Positions 8,691 to 16,784 of a stretch of 35,371 bases of DNA are shown one piece after another. The stretch covers positions 1 through 35,371 of the forward strand of contig JAFAHO010000213.1 in assembly GCA_019237205.1 (NCBI GenBank), written 5' to 3'. The stretch is from Hyphomicrobiales bacterium. Lineage in GTDB: Bacteria; Pseudomonadota; Alphaproteobacteria; Rhizobiales; Beijerinckiaceae. Position numbers and translations under genes: made by a program. The stretch's first letter is position 1. The number at the start of each line of letters is the position of its first letter. The notes beneath the pieces were generated by a model, which was not told the DNA's origin, ran no database searches, and saw only the letters and a program-made list of their open reading frames with translations.

Positions 8691-9542
8691 CTAATCGATG
8701 AATCCGCCGGCGTCGGGCAGTTCCCGCCGCCACAGCGCGGAGGGCGGGCTGCCGGCGAATTCCCGGAATTCGTGGACCATGTGGGCCTGGTCGACGTAGC
8801 CGCATTGCGCGGCAAGCGCGGCCCCGCTGAGAGATGGCTCCCTTTCCCGCACGCGGAGCGTGCGCGCAAAACGCCGGACCCGCGCGAAGCTCTTCGGCGA
8901 CGGACCGAACTCCCGGCGGAACGCCTTCGAAAAGCGCTCGCGGCTCATACCGACCTCGCGGGCTACGTCGGCGATCCGAACGTCGGCGCGGCTCAGGCGC
9001 CGAAAGGCGAACGCCAGCCGGGGCGCAATCGCATCTTCCGAACTCAGCCTCGGCTCGACGGCTCGCGCAAGCAGATTGAGCCTCTCGTCCTGCGACCGCG
9101 CCTCCGCCAGGCGGTCCCTGAGCTCCGTGGCGGCCTGGCCGAAAGCCTGCGACGGATCGATGAGCGCGTCGCCAAACTCTCCGAGAGGGAGGCCGAGGAA
9201 AAGTCGCGCGCCAAGCAGGCTGAATTTGATCTGCGCGCCCGACTGGTCCCCGTCCGTCTCCGTGACGACGTAGGTGGCGCTCGCGCCGCTGAAGAATCCT
9301 TGGCCTTCGCCGAAGGACCGCGGCGCGTCCGCGGGCTGCTCGACGCGCAGCTCGCTGCCCAGATTGAAGACCAGCACCGCAAAACCGTCGGGCAGCTCGC
9401 GGCGGCGGCGAAACGAAGCGCCCCGCTCTTCGTAGGCGTTGAATGCGCTGACGTATGCTGCGAGAGGTCCCCGCGGCGCGACGCTTGCGATGCGCCAGCA
9501 ACCGGTGTCGGAAGCGTGCTCGGAAACGCGAAGGCCATCCAT
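8691..9542 (-). CDS. AraC-family transcriptional regulator
   Basis: This 283-residue regulator has an N-terminal sensing region (about 1-170) of the AraC-like cupin type and a C-terminal AraC DNA-binding domain with two helix-turn-helices. The first HTH is RIADVAREVGMSRERFSKAF; the second centres on LAAQCGYVDQAHMVHEFREF, followed by AGSPPSALWRREL. The ATG at 9542 has AGGA six bases upstream. The VOC gene is 85 bp downstream on the same strand and may be a target or operon partner. The effector is unknown. Confidence 0.88.
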   Translation of the reverse strand: MDGLRVSEHASDTGCWRIASVAPRGPLAAYVSAFNAYEERGASFRRRRELPDGFAVLVFNLGSELRVEQPADAPRSFGEGQGFFSGASATYVVTETDGDQSGAQIKFSLLGARLFLGLPLGEFGDALIDPSQAFGQAATELRDRLAEARSQDERLNLLARAVEPRLSSEDAIAPRLAFAFRRLSRADVRIADVAREVGMSRERFSKAFRREFGPSPKSFARVRRFARTLRVREREPSLSGAALAAQCGYVDQAHMVHEFREFAGSPPSALWRRELPDAGGFID

Positions 9543-9684
9543 GGCTAATCCTGCTTGCGTAGCATGGAAGACGTCATTCTCGCGAAGCTCGGGGCGAAAT
9601 TGAGGTCGGTCCGGCGCCTGTCCAAGCCCCGCATCCGGCGATTTCGGCTGCGCTAAGCGCCGCGCCCTCGCGCTCGGGGGCGCG

Positions 9685-9738
9685 AACCCCTCACCCGGCG
9701 GCTGCGCCCGCCGCCTTCCCCCGCAAGGCGGGAAGGGG
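9685..9738. repeat. REP-like palindromic element
   Basis: This intergenic element reads ACCCCTCACCCGGCGGCTGC, then CCCGCCG, and ends in the hairpin CCTTCCC (9714-9720)/GGGAAGG (9730-9736). It shares layout and wording with the copy at 3333-3390: CCCCTCA.CCGG, a GC stem, then a pyrimidine/purine stem with a GCAA-containing loop. It lies between two minus-strand genes. Confidence 0.6.
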
Positions 9739-9759
9739 CGCCAATCAGCAGGGATCGCG

Positions 9760-11553
9760 CTATGGCGCCTCAAGCACTCGCGCGGTCGCCGCGGTGAGGC
9801 GCTCGTATCCGGCGCGGGTGAAGTGGACGGCGTCCGACTGGTAACAAACGGCCTCGGTCCCATAAGGCGCCCAATGCGCCGGCTCGCCGACCACGATGAC
9901 GTCCGGCATGTTTGCGAGAGACGCGTTCAGAGCCTTGCGATCGTCGTCGCGAAATTGGAAGTCGGGACCGAACGCCGGGAGCGAGACGACAGCGATCTTC
10001 GCTCCCGGCGCGACTCGCCGGCTCTCGCCAATGACGTCGCCGATCGCATCGGCGATCGACTGGCCGTCGTCGCCGCCCATCAGATTGTTGATGCCGATCA
10101 TCAGGACCACGGCTGAAGCATCGATTGCGCCATCGTCGAAGCATGCCAGACGCCAGAGGCAATGCTGGGTGCGGTCGCCGGAGGAGCCGAGATTGAGGAT
10201 GCGTCTGCCGGCCCATTCGTTCGCGGGCCATTGGTGAGCCAGCGAGTCGCCAAGGAGCACGATATCGACTTTGGATCTTGGGACCGAGCCAATAATGGCG
10301 GCGTGCCGCAACCAGGACTGGATCGTCGGCGGGGATGCCGCCACGCGGGGAGGCGGCGCGCCGGACGGCGCCAGCAGGCGCTCGCGGGGGGGCGAAGGCG
10401 CCGGGCGCGGAGACGCCGCCCGACCGGCGCGGAAGCCGGACAGTCTAGCGCGCCAATGCCTCAGCCGCTCCGGCGCATCCGAGAGCCTCGGCCGGCTGAG
10501 CATGACGCAGAGGGTTTCGACCGGAGCGGCGCCGGGATGGAGCCGCGACAGCCAGTCGGCGACCGCTCGCGCCGCCGGCAGACGCCGCCTGGACGCGAGA
10601 AAATCGCAAAGCCGCGTCAGGACGGTCAGGTGATCGGCTTCGATCCCCATCGCCTCGTCGAACTTCGCCATCGCTTCGTCGTCTCGACCGGCGGTGGCAA
10701 GCGCCTGCGCGTAGCGCGCTACATAGCCGGCATCATCCGCGAAAAGCTCGTAGGCGCGGCGCGCGAGCTCCAATTTCTTTTGCGGCGGACCCGGACGGAG
10801 CGCGAGCGTGGCGTAATATTGCGGCGCGCGCCCACGCATTTCCAGCGCCTCGCGCTCGAACCCGGCCCGGTCGAGCGTTCCCTGAGCCGCTTCCATGACC
10901 GCTTGCTGCAGAAGCCCGACTTCAGCAAGAAAACCAGTGACCGGATGGCCGCAATCCGGCAGCCGGACGTCCCGGACCTCGAGGTGCTCTCGATAGAGGT
11001 CGACGTGGCGCGCGTCGCGGTCCGCGGGATCGTAGAAGACATCGGCTGACGAGACGAAGCCCCTAAGCGCAAGGCGGCGCTCGATCTCATAGTCCAGCCG
11101 GCGCGCGTCGGGATCCCAGCGGTTCTCGAAAGGAACAAGACGAGGATCGATTGAGAATTGCGGCGAGAGCGCGATCGCCGTGCTCGCGCCGGCAAGCCCG
11201 CCGAGGCGGATTGCGGCGTATGCGCCCATGCTGGATCCGTAGGCCGAGACCCTGTCGAACGGCTCGGCAGCTTTCGCCACCGCATCGAGAGCGAGCTCAA
11301 TGTCCGGCAACAGATACCAGTCGTTGTCGCGCGACAGAACGTGGATCGCGTTGACCTCGCGCAAAGCGAAGAATGCTTCGCCAAAGCCTTCGCGGTCCAG
11401 GGTGCGCCGGTCGGTGAACGAGTCGAAAGTCACGACACAAATTCGAGATTCGTAGCCTGTCCGGGCTCTGACGAGAAGGTCATGGCTACGATAAATCTCT
11501 TCGGCAACCGGCGTCGCCTGCCGCCCCGCCCTGTTCAACTCTTCTGCTTTCAT
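9760..11553 (-). CDS. Fusion protein: alpha/beta hydrolase, TPR-like linker and SGNH hydrolase
   Basis: This 597-residue protein appears to contain two hydrolases. Residues 1-220 look like an alpha/beta-hydrolase core, with nucleophile Ser108 in GSSMG (106-110), Asp/Glu-rich strands, and a likely catalytic His203 in DCGHPVTGF. Residues 255-345 are helical and TPR-like (YVARYAQALATAGRDDEAMA). A Pro/Ala-rich linker (about 380-410) leads to an SGNH/GDSL domain: GDSL at 435-438, NLGSSGD at 454-460, GINN at 487-490, and Asp574/His577 in DAVHFT. All SGNH blocks are present, so this half should be active as an esterase or lipase-like enzyme. No signal peptide is seen. The ATG at 11553 overlaps the upstream stop (TGATG), giving translational coupling. 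Confidence 0.75.
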   Translation of the reverse strand: MKAEELNRAGRQATPVAEEIYRSHDLLVRARTGYESRICVVTFDSFTDRRTLDREGFGEAFFALREVNAIHVLSRDNDWYLLPDIELALDAVAKAAEPFDRVSAYGSSMGAYAAIRLGGLAGASTAIALSPQFSIDPRLVPFENRWDPDARRLDYEIERRLALRGFVSSADVFYDPADRDARHVDLYREHLEVRDVRLPDCGHPVTGFLAEVGLLQQAVMEAAQGTLDRAGFEREALEMRGRAPQYYATLALRPGPPQKKLELARRAYELFADDAGYVARYAQALATAGRDDEAMAKFDEAMGIEADHLTVLTRLCDFLASRRRLPAARAVADWLSRLHPGAAPVETLCVMLSRPRLSDAPERLRHWRARLSGFRAGRAASPRPAPSPPRERLLAPSGAPPPRVAASPPTIQSWLRHAAIIGSVPRSKVDIVLLGDSLAHQWPANEWAGRRILNLGSSGDRTQHCLWRLACFDDGAIDASAVVLMIGINNLMGGDDGQSIADAIGDVIGESRRVAPGAKIAVVSLPAFGPDFQFRDDDRKALNASLANMPDVIVVGEPAHWAPYGTEAVCYQSDAVHFTRAGYERLTAATARVLEAP

Positions 11554-12878
11554 CAATTCTGAGCCCGCGGCGGATGCTCGGCGGTCCCCGTCCACCTCAC
11601 CCGCCAGATTGCTCCGCCCCCGTCGTCGGTGACGAGCAGCGCGCCGTCCTTCGTCACGGCAACATCGACCGGCCGGCCCCAGACGCTTTCGTCGTTGGCG
11701 ACGAAGCCCACAAGGAAATCCTCGTAAACTCCAGTCGGCTTGCCGTCCTTCATCAGGAGGCGCACGACCTTGTAGCCGGTGCGCTTCGAGCGGTTCCACG
11801 AGCCGTGGAAGGCGACGAAGGCATCGCCCTTATAGTCCGGCGGAAACGCATCGCCTTCGTAGAAAGTGATTCCGAGGGGGGCCGAATGCGGCTGGAACAA
11901 AACGTCGGGCGACGTCACCCGCGCGGCAAGGTCGGGGCGTTCGCCTTTGTGGTGCGGGTCTTCGTGCGCGCCGATGTAGTACCAGGGCCAGCCATAGAAC
12001 GCGCCGTCGACGACGCGCGTCGCATAGTCGGGCGGCAGATCGTCGCCGAGCCCGTCGCGCTCGTTAACCGCGCACCAGAGGGCGCCGGTCGCCGGCTGCA
12101 CAGTGAGGCCTGAGCAGTTGCGGATGCCGGTCGCGAGCACTCGCCGATGGCTTCCGTCCGGATCGAAGGCCAACACGTCGGCGCGATCCCGCTCCTTATC
12201 CCACGACGCGCCGAGCAGGCGAGCCGCGACGGCGGCCAGGCCCTCGGCATCGTTGGTTCGGGAACCGACCGAGACGAACAGGGTCCTGTCGTCAGGCGAG
12301 AAAGCAAGGTCGCGCGTCCAGTGCGAACCGCCGCTTGGCAACTCGGCGATGGCCTCGGCGGGGCCCGAGGCCTTCATGTCACCGTCCCGATACGGATACC
12401 GCACAACCGAGCCGGGCGTCGCGACATAGACCCAATGCGGACCGTCGGACGGGTAGAAGGCGATGCCGAACGGCTGCTCCAGGCCTTCCGCAAACACGGC
12501 GCCTTGAGCTGGCGTCCCGCCCGCGCCATCCGGCCGGAGGATTCTGACCCGCCCCGCCCCGCTCTCGGCGACGAAAACGTCGCCGTTCGGCGCCGTGCGG
12601 ACGACCCGCGGAACCGCCAGGCCTTCGGCCAAGAGATCGACCGAGAACCCCTCCGGCGCTTTCGGAACGTCGGAGGGCTTCCGCGCCGCGAGTCGCGACG
12701 GATTGGCGGCCGACAGCGTCGCGAACGGCGGAGGAAGATCGGCTGACGTGATGAGCCGCCTGACGCCCGGAGCGTCCGTGCGCCAGTCGCCATAGGCGGC
12801 CGTGCCCGTCTGCACCGTGTCGGCCGCCAATGCGGCGCCGGCGCCGATGATCGCGGCGAGGACTCCCAGCACCCTCAT
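11553..12878 (-). CDS. Secreted sorbosone/glucose dehydrogenase-like beta-propeller
   Basis: This 441-residue exported protein begins with a Sec signal peptide (MRVLGVLAAIIGAGAALA, probable cleavage after ALA). The rest is a glucose/sorbosone dehydrogenase propeller: AEGLAVPRVVRTAPNGDVFV, HWTRDLAFSPDDRTLFVSVG, the block NCSGLTVQPATGALWCAVNE, and a closing WGRPVDVAVTKDGALLVTDD. Family members are PQQ-dependent periplasmic dehydrogenases or non-enzymatic propellers. PQQ binding cannot be confirmed here. The ATG at 12878 is chosen because the signal peptide starts there and a modest GAGAAG precedes it. It is coupled to the dual-hydrolase gene by a one-base overlap. Confidence 0.87.
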   Translation of the reverse strand: MRVLGVLAAIIGAGAALAADTVQTGTAAYGDWRTDAPGVRRLITSADLPPPFATLSAANPSRLAARKPSDVPKAPEGFSVDLLAEGLAVPRVVRTAPNGDVFVAESGAGRVRILRPDGAGGTPAQGAVFAEGLEQPFGIAFYPSDGPHWVYVATPGSVVRYPYRDGDMKASGPAEAIAELPSGGSHWTRDLAFSPDDRTLFVSVGSRTNDAEGLAAVAARLLGASWDKERDRADVLAFDPDGSHRRVLATGIRNCSGLTVQPATGALWCAVNERDGLGDDLPPDYATRVVDGAFYGWPWYYIGAHEDPHHKGERPDLAARVTSPDVLFQPHSAPLGITFYEGDAFPPDYKGDAFVAFHGSWNRSKRTGYKVVRLLMKDGKPTGVYEDFLVGFVANDESVWGRPVDVAVTKDGALLVTDDGGGAIWRVRWTGTAEHPPRAQN

Positions 12879-12970
12879 GCCGCGCTTCTCGGCGAGAAAA
12901 AGCACGAGACAATCCCCGAACAGACCAACCTGAATGGAATAAGCAAAACAACCGTCGTTGCCAAGGCGGT

Positions 12971-14005
12971 CTACGGTTTGGGCAAAGCCCCCGTGTCGGG
13001 GCGGGTTGACATCGTCCGCGCCACGGAGTCCGGCTGCGTCACAGTCACATCGTTGAGCATGCGGTGGATAGTGTTGGCGGCGGCGCGATAGGTGTAGGGG
13101 GGAAAACTGTCCTTGATCAGATAGGATAGAGGCTTGCCGCTCTGGTCGTAGTCGGCTCCGTAGATCAGGAGAGCATGATCTTCGGAGCCCCAAACCACGG
13201 CTTCGCCGCGCGCCAGAGACTGGTGAATGAGATCGATCATCGTGTCCAACGTGACGTACCGAACCCGCGTCTCGGGGCGGGCGTCCGGGTCGTGCGAGGG
13301 TCCCCAACCCTCGGCGCCGTCGCGCGACAGATCGAATTCGGTCCATTCCTCGCCGCCGAGGACGGCGCGGGCCAACTGCTCCGGGCTTACCGCTTTGCGG
13401 TCGAGATGGGTGGTTCTCGGCTTGACGCCGAGGCTTGCTTTCAGCTCCTGATCCAACGCCCTTGCCTTGTCCGCGGGGCTGGGAAGGCGTGCGAGCTTCC
13501 GTGCGATGGATGAAAAAATCGGCTCGGAATCCACGACATCGTGGAAATCGCTCTGATCGAGGATGCCATTCTGTCGAATGAGAGCGATCGCTTCGACCGC
13601 AAGCCCGCCATCCTCCGGGCGTCCCGCTTCGCGACGAATGAGCCGCCGAAAACGATCCGCAACGGAATCGAACTGCAAGGCCCCGCGCGACAGTTCAATT
13701 CGCGAGCCGGGATGCCGAACCATGTAGTTCGTCTCCAGCATGCTGAGCGTCGCGAAGGCCCAGCAGAGATCCGAGTCCCCCTGATCGAGAGGCGGCGAAA
13801 TCGGCAAGGCGTACCGTTCCGCCGCAACTCCCGGGTGAAACTTAGTGTTTTCGGCGAGGCCGCCGATGGCTGGCTTTTGCAAAGCGATCAGCGATATTGC
13901 CAGCAATATTATTGGAACGAACAACAGCCGCCTGCGGCGGCGCCGGCCTGCAGCTCCGCCATAGGGGGAAAGCATCGTTCGAAAATTGTCTCGCAGGGCT
14001 TTCAT
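12971..14005 (-). CDS. Membrane-anchored papain-like (C1) cysteine peptidase
   Basis: This 344-residue protein has a cytoplasmic N terminus with six arginines at 21-26, a single transmembrane helix at about 27-42, and a periplasmic papain-fold domain. The oxyanion Gln75 and nucleophile Cys81 are in PPLDQGDSDLCWAFATLSML. His277 is in EDHALLIYGA. The third residue, usually Asn in NSW, is Asp299 in IKDSFPP. It therefore has a Cys-His-Asp arrangement and lacks the usual CGSCWAF disulfide Cys. It may be an active divergent peptidase or a substrate-binding relative. It is 59 bp downstream of the secreted unknown protein and 92 bp upstream of the propeller gene, all on the same strand. Confidence 0.72.
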   Translation of the reverse strand: MKALRDNFRTMLSPYGGAAGRRRRRRLLFVPIILLAISLIALQKPAIGGLAENTKFHPGVAAERYALPISPPLDQGDSDLCWAFATLSMLETNYMVRHPGSRIELSRGALQFDSVADRFRRLIRREAGRPEDGGLAVEAIALIRQNGILDQSDFHDVVDSEPIFSSIARKLARLPSPADKARALDQELKASLGVKPRTTHLDRKAVSPEQLARAVLGGEEWTEFDLSRDGAEGWGPSHDPDARPETRVRYVTLDTMIDLIHQSLARGEAVVWGSEDHALLIYGADYDQSGKPLSYLIKDSFPPYTYRAAANTIHRMLNDVTVTQPDSVARTMSTRPDTGALPKP

Positions 14006-14064
14006 CGCAGGGTCGCGTTGACTTCAACGCAACCCCACCGGCGGCGGTTCCGCACGGCCGGGAG

Positions 14065-14559
14065 TCACTTCTCCTTTTGCGTCCACGTCGTGTCGTAACT
14101 GAGCGTGAACGCGAAAAGGCTCGAGTTGTTGCCCGGCGCGTCCGCTACGCTCCAGATCCCCGAACCCACGACGTCCTTGTACTTGCCGGTCCCGCCGATC
14201 CATTCGACCGGGCCGCTTTCCGGACCCTCGTAGGTCATGAAGAGCTTGTCGCCGTCGGCGTCCGTCTGAATGCAGGTCCCGAAGAACTTATAGCCGTCGG
14301 GTCGCGCCTTCGACTCCTCGAGGCAGCGGATCGCGAGGTTGTCCAGGAGCTTCGACTCGTCCCTGGACTTCACGATGCCGGTGCACTCAGCCGAGGACTG
14401 GGAGCCCACGGGGCCCATGTCGACGACGGCAAGCGAACGGCAGACCGCATAGGCCGCGAGTTTCGCTGAGCCGCTCGGCGGAAACGTGTCGGCAGCGATG
14501 GCCGTGGCGGACGATGCGGTCAGGGCCGCGAGGATGAAGGGTGGGCCGAAGAGTCTCAT
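14065..14559 (-). CDS. Secreted protein of unknown function, possible small beta-barrel
   Basis: This 164-residue protein starts with a Sec signal peptide (MRLFGPPFILAALTASSATA, cleavage near AIAAD). The mature part has three Cys (in AVCRSLA, SAECTG and IRCLEES) plus one in FGTCIQT. It ends with alternating strands including VEWIGGTGKYKDVVGSGIW. The GGTGKYKDxxGSG wording recalls the repeated turn of allene-oxide-cyclase-like and related barrel proteins; that resemblance is weak. Four Cys in the exported part suggest disulfides. The function is not recognised. It lies in a minus-strand run between the CxxC peroxidase-like gene and the papain-like gene. Confidence 0.7.
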   Translation of the reverse strand: MRLFGPPFILAALTASSATAIAADTFPPSGSAKLAAYAVCRSLAVVDMGPVGSQSSAECTGIVKSRDESKLLDNLAIRCLEESKARPDGYKFFGTCIQTDADGDKLFMTYEGPESGPVEWIGGTGKYKDVVGSGIWSVADAPGNNSSLFAFTLSYDTTWTQKEK

Positions 14560-14648
14560 GGTGGATGGTCGCCTTGTCGAGGGTTGGCTCTTTGCATACG
14601 CAGGGGTGTCTCAGGCGACAAGACGGCCGGGTTCGCGGGATATTCCCT

Positions 14649-15254
14649 TCACCGGCGCGGCTCCCGCCCCATCGCGTAGAATTCATCGTTCGGCCGGATG
14701 GCGAAGGCGTTCGCGAGCCGGTTGGACATGGCGTAGAAGGCCGCGATCGCGGCGATGTCCCAGGCGTCGTCCTCGGTGAAACCTCGGGCGCTCAGCGCCG
14801 CGTAGTCCGTTTCGTCGATCTCCTGCGAGCGCGCGGCGACCTTGAGCGCAAAGTCGAGCATCGCCCTCTGGCGCGGCGTTAGGTCGGCCTTGCGGTAATT
14901 GATCGCGACCTGATCCGCTATGATCGGATTCTTCGCCCTGATGCGCAAGATGGCGCCGTGGGCGACGACGCAATAGTGGCAATTGTTGAGGCCAGAGGTC
15001 GCGACCACGATCATCTCGCGCTCGGCCTTGCTCAAGCCTCCGGGCTTTTCCATCAGCGCGTCATGATAGGCAAAGAAGGCGCGGAACTCGTCCGGGCGTC
15101 GCGCGAGCGCGAGAAAGACGTTGGGCACAAAGCCCGACTTTTCCTGCACCGCCTCGATCCGCTCGCGGACGTCCTTCGGAACATCGGCGAGATCGGGCGC
15201 GGAAAATCGGCTAATGGACGGCTCGGTCGCGCGCTTCAGTGCTCTCGTTCGCAT
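14649..15254 (-). CDS. Peroxidase-related enzyme (AhpD/CMD family)
   Basis: This protein of about 201 residues belongs to the alkylhydroperoxidase D-like group called peroxidase-related enzymes. The redox pair is Cys92 and Cys95 in NNCHYCVVAHG, with the family His99. The flanking blocks EKSGFVPNVFLALARRPDEF and ALMEKPGGLSKAEREMIVVA, and the C-terminal RPNDEFYAMGR, are typical. Family members are proposed to remove organic peroxides using thiols. The start is uncertain: in-frame ATGs lie at 15320, 15269 and 15254. The family's N terminus fits 15254 best and leaves room for promoters between this gene and the divergent LLM gene. Confidence 0.87.
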   Translation of the reverse strand: MRTRALKRATEPSISRFSAPDLADVPKDVRERIEAVQEKSGFVPNVFLALARRPDEFRAFFAYHDALMEKPGGLSKAEREMIVVATSGLNNCHYCVVAHGAILRIRAKNPIIADQVAINYRKADLTPRQRAMLDFALKVAARSQEIDETDYAALSARGFTEDDAWDIAAIAAFYAMSNRLANAFAIRPNDEFYAMGREPRR

Positions 15255-15318
15255 GCGCCATGCTATCATTGCGCCCACGCGGCCGAAACAAGGCGGCGAG
15301 ACATAATCGAGGCCTTGC

Positions 15319-16368
15319 ATGGAATTCGGCGTCTACACCTTCGTCGAGACCAGGCGCGACCCGCTGACCCGCGAGCCGGCCGGCGTCGACAAGACCTTCG
15401 CCGATATTCTGGAGCAGATGGAGTTCGCCGACCGCGCCGGGCTCGACGTCTTCGTGCTTGGCGAGCATCACAGGCCCGACTACGCCGTCTCGGCGCCGGC
15501 CGTCGTGCTGGCGGCCGGGGCGGCGCGCACCAAGCGCATCCGGCTGACCAGCGCCGTCACCGTGCTCTCGTCTGACGATCCGGTGCGAGTCTATCAGCAA
15601 TTCGCCACCCTCGATCTGCTTTCCGGCGGACGGGCGGAGATCATGGCCGGACGCGGATCGTTCATCGAATCCTTTCCGCTCTTCGGTTACAATCTCGACG
15701 ACTATGATGCGCTCTTCGCCGAGAAGCTCGACCTCCTGCTCGCGATCCGCGCGAACGCTCGTCCGGTCTGGCGAGGCGAGCATCGCGCGCCGCTGAATGG
15801 TGAGGGCATCTACCCGCGGGCGCTGCAAGATCCCCTGCCCGTCTGGATCGCGTCCGGCGGCACGCCACAGTCGGTCACGCGCGCCGGCGCGCTCGGCGTG
15901 CCACTGGCGATCGCGATCATCGGCGGCGAGCCTGCACGATTCGCGCCGCTGGCGGCGCTCTATCGCGAAGCGGGACGTCGGGCGGGCGTTGCGCCGGGCG
16001 CGCTTTTGCTCGGCATCAACGGCCACGGCTTTCTCGCCGACACGACCGAGGCCGCGGTCGAGGCGTTCTTCGCGCCCTATGCCGAGGTGATGAGCCGCGT
16101 CGGCCGCGAACGCGGCTGGCCGCCGCTCACGCGCGCGCAGTTCGACATCGGCCGCGGTCCGCGCGGACATCTGATGGTCGGTACGCCCGACGAGGCGATC
16201 GCCAAGATCCTCGGTCAATATGAGGTCTTCGGCCAAAATCGATATCTCATGCAGATGGCGGTCTGCGCGCAGCCGCAAACCGCCATCCTGCGCTCGATCG
16301 AGCTTCTGGGCACGGTCGTCGCGCCCGCCGTACGGGCTGAGCTCGCGAGGCGCAAGGCGGTGGCCTAG
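15319..16368 (+). CDS. LLM-class flavin-dependent oxidoreductase
   Basis: This 349-residue protein has the luciferase-like monooxygenase TIM-barrel. Recognisable blocks are [20 protein letters not shown] (about 34-53), [40 protein letters not shown] (about 98-117), and [18 protein letters not shown]. Such enzymes use reduced FMN or F420 to oxidise organic substrates; the substrate here is unknown, and the sequence resembles the alkanal-monooxygenase-like group. GAGG seven bases upstream supports the ATG at 15319. Its start is divergent from the peroxidase-related gene, so the two may share a control region; both could serve oxidative or xenobiotic metabolism. Confidence 0.88.
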   Translation: MEFGVYTFVETRRDPLTREPAGVDKTFADILEQMEFADRAGLDVFVLGEHHRPDYAVSAPAVVLAAGAARTKRIRLTSAVTVLSSDDPVRVYQQFATLDLLSGGRAEIMAGRGSFIESFPLFGYNLDDYDALFAEKLDLLLAIRANARPVWRGEHRAPLNGEGIYPRALQDPLPVWIASGGTPQSVTRAGALGVPLAIAIIGGEPARFAPLAALYREAGRRAGVAPGALLLGINGHGFLADTTEAAVEAFFAPYAEVMSRVGRERGWPPLTRAQFDIGRGPRGHLMVGTPDEAIAKILGQYEVFGQNRYLMQMAVCAQPQTAILRSIELLGTVVAPAVRAELARRKAVA

Positions 16369-16446
16369 GTCGTCCTAGGTCGTGAGGCCGCCCGGCGGCT
16401 GCGCCGAGCGCGTCCTGTTGACGCCAAAGGTTTTGCGCGTGAAATC

Positions 16447-16470
16447 CCGCTGCTGACATGTTAGCAGCGG
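16447..16470. promoter_or_regulatory. 24-bp near-perfect palindrome upstream of the tautomerase operon
   Basis: The arms CCGCTGCT (16447-16454) and AGCAGCGG (16463-16470) flank a centre of G-ACATGT-T, giving 11 of 12 matched pairs. It lies 79 bp after the LLM stop and about 80 bp before the tautomerase ATG. There is no T tract, so an operator for a dimeric repressor is more likely than a terminator. This is inference from symmetry and position. Confidence 0.45.
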
Positions 16471-16490
16471 CGGATCGGCTCGCTCGAACA

Positions 16491-16508
16491 GCACGGCGAC
16501 AGCCGTGC
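16491..16508. promoter_or_regulatory. Perfect 7-bp hairpin in the tautomerase leader
   Basis: GCACGGC (16491-16497) is exactly complementary to GCCGTGC (16502-16508) around GACA. It lies 41 bases before the ATG at 16550 and 20 bases after the larger palindrome. It could be a leader hairpin or a second operator half. Confidence 0.35.
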
Positions 16509-16549
16509 ATTCGCTGACGCAGCCCAACCTGAAAAACGCGAGGGTGCAA

Positions 16550-16762
16550 ATGCCTTTCGTCAACATCCAAATCGTGCGCGAACCCATCGCCAGCGACCCC
16601 GAGCGCCAGAAGGCGACGATCGCTGAAAAAGTCACGAGCGTCATCAGCGAGGCTGCGGGTGTATCCAAGCGCGACGTCTGGGCCGTTTTCGAGGAAATCG
16701 CCGCACGAGACTGGCGCCTCGGGCCGTCGAGCATCGAGTCGCTGCGTAAGGGCGGAAAATGA
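16550..16762 (+). CDS. 4-oxalocrotonate tautomerase family protein
   Basis: This 70-residue protein begins Met-Pro (MPFVNIQIVREPIA). After Met removal, Pro1 is the catalytic base of the tautomerase superfamily. The helix (ERQKATIAEKVTSVISEAAG) and second strand (VWAVFEEIAARDWRLG) match the 4-OT fold. The ATG at 16550 is chosen because only this start exposes Pro1; GAGGGT lies upstream. Such enzymes ketonise 2-hydroxymuconate-like or related enols. It is the first gene of a probable three-gene operon with an SMP-30 lactonase and a beta-hydroxyacid dehydrogenase. Confidence 0.85.
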   Translation: MPFVNIQIVREPIASDPERQKATIAEKVTSVISEAAGVSKRDVWAVFEEIAARDWRLGPSSIESLRKGGK

Positions 16763-16784
16763 CCGGGTGACCGGGGACCCCGCC

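Noticed and set aside
16659..16784. Extended N terminus for the SMP-30 lactonase
   Set aside because: It would overlap the tautomerase in another frame and add a Ser/Arg-rich sequence absent from the family; the start at 16785 or 16767 is more likely.
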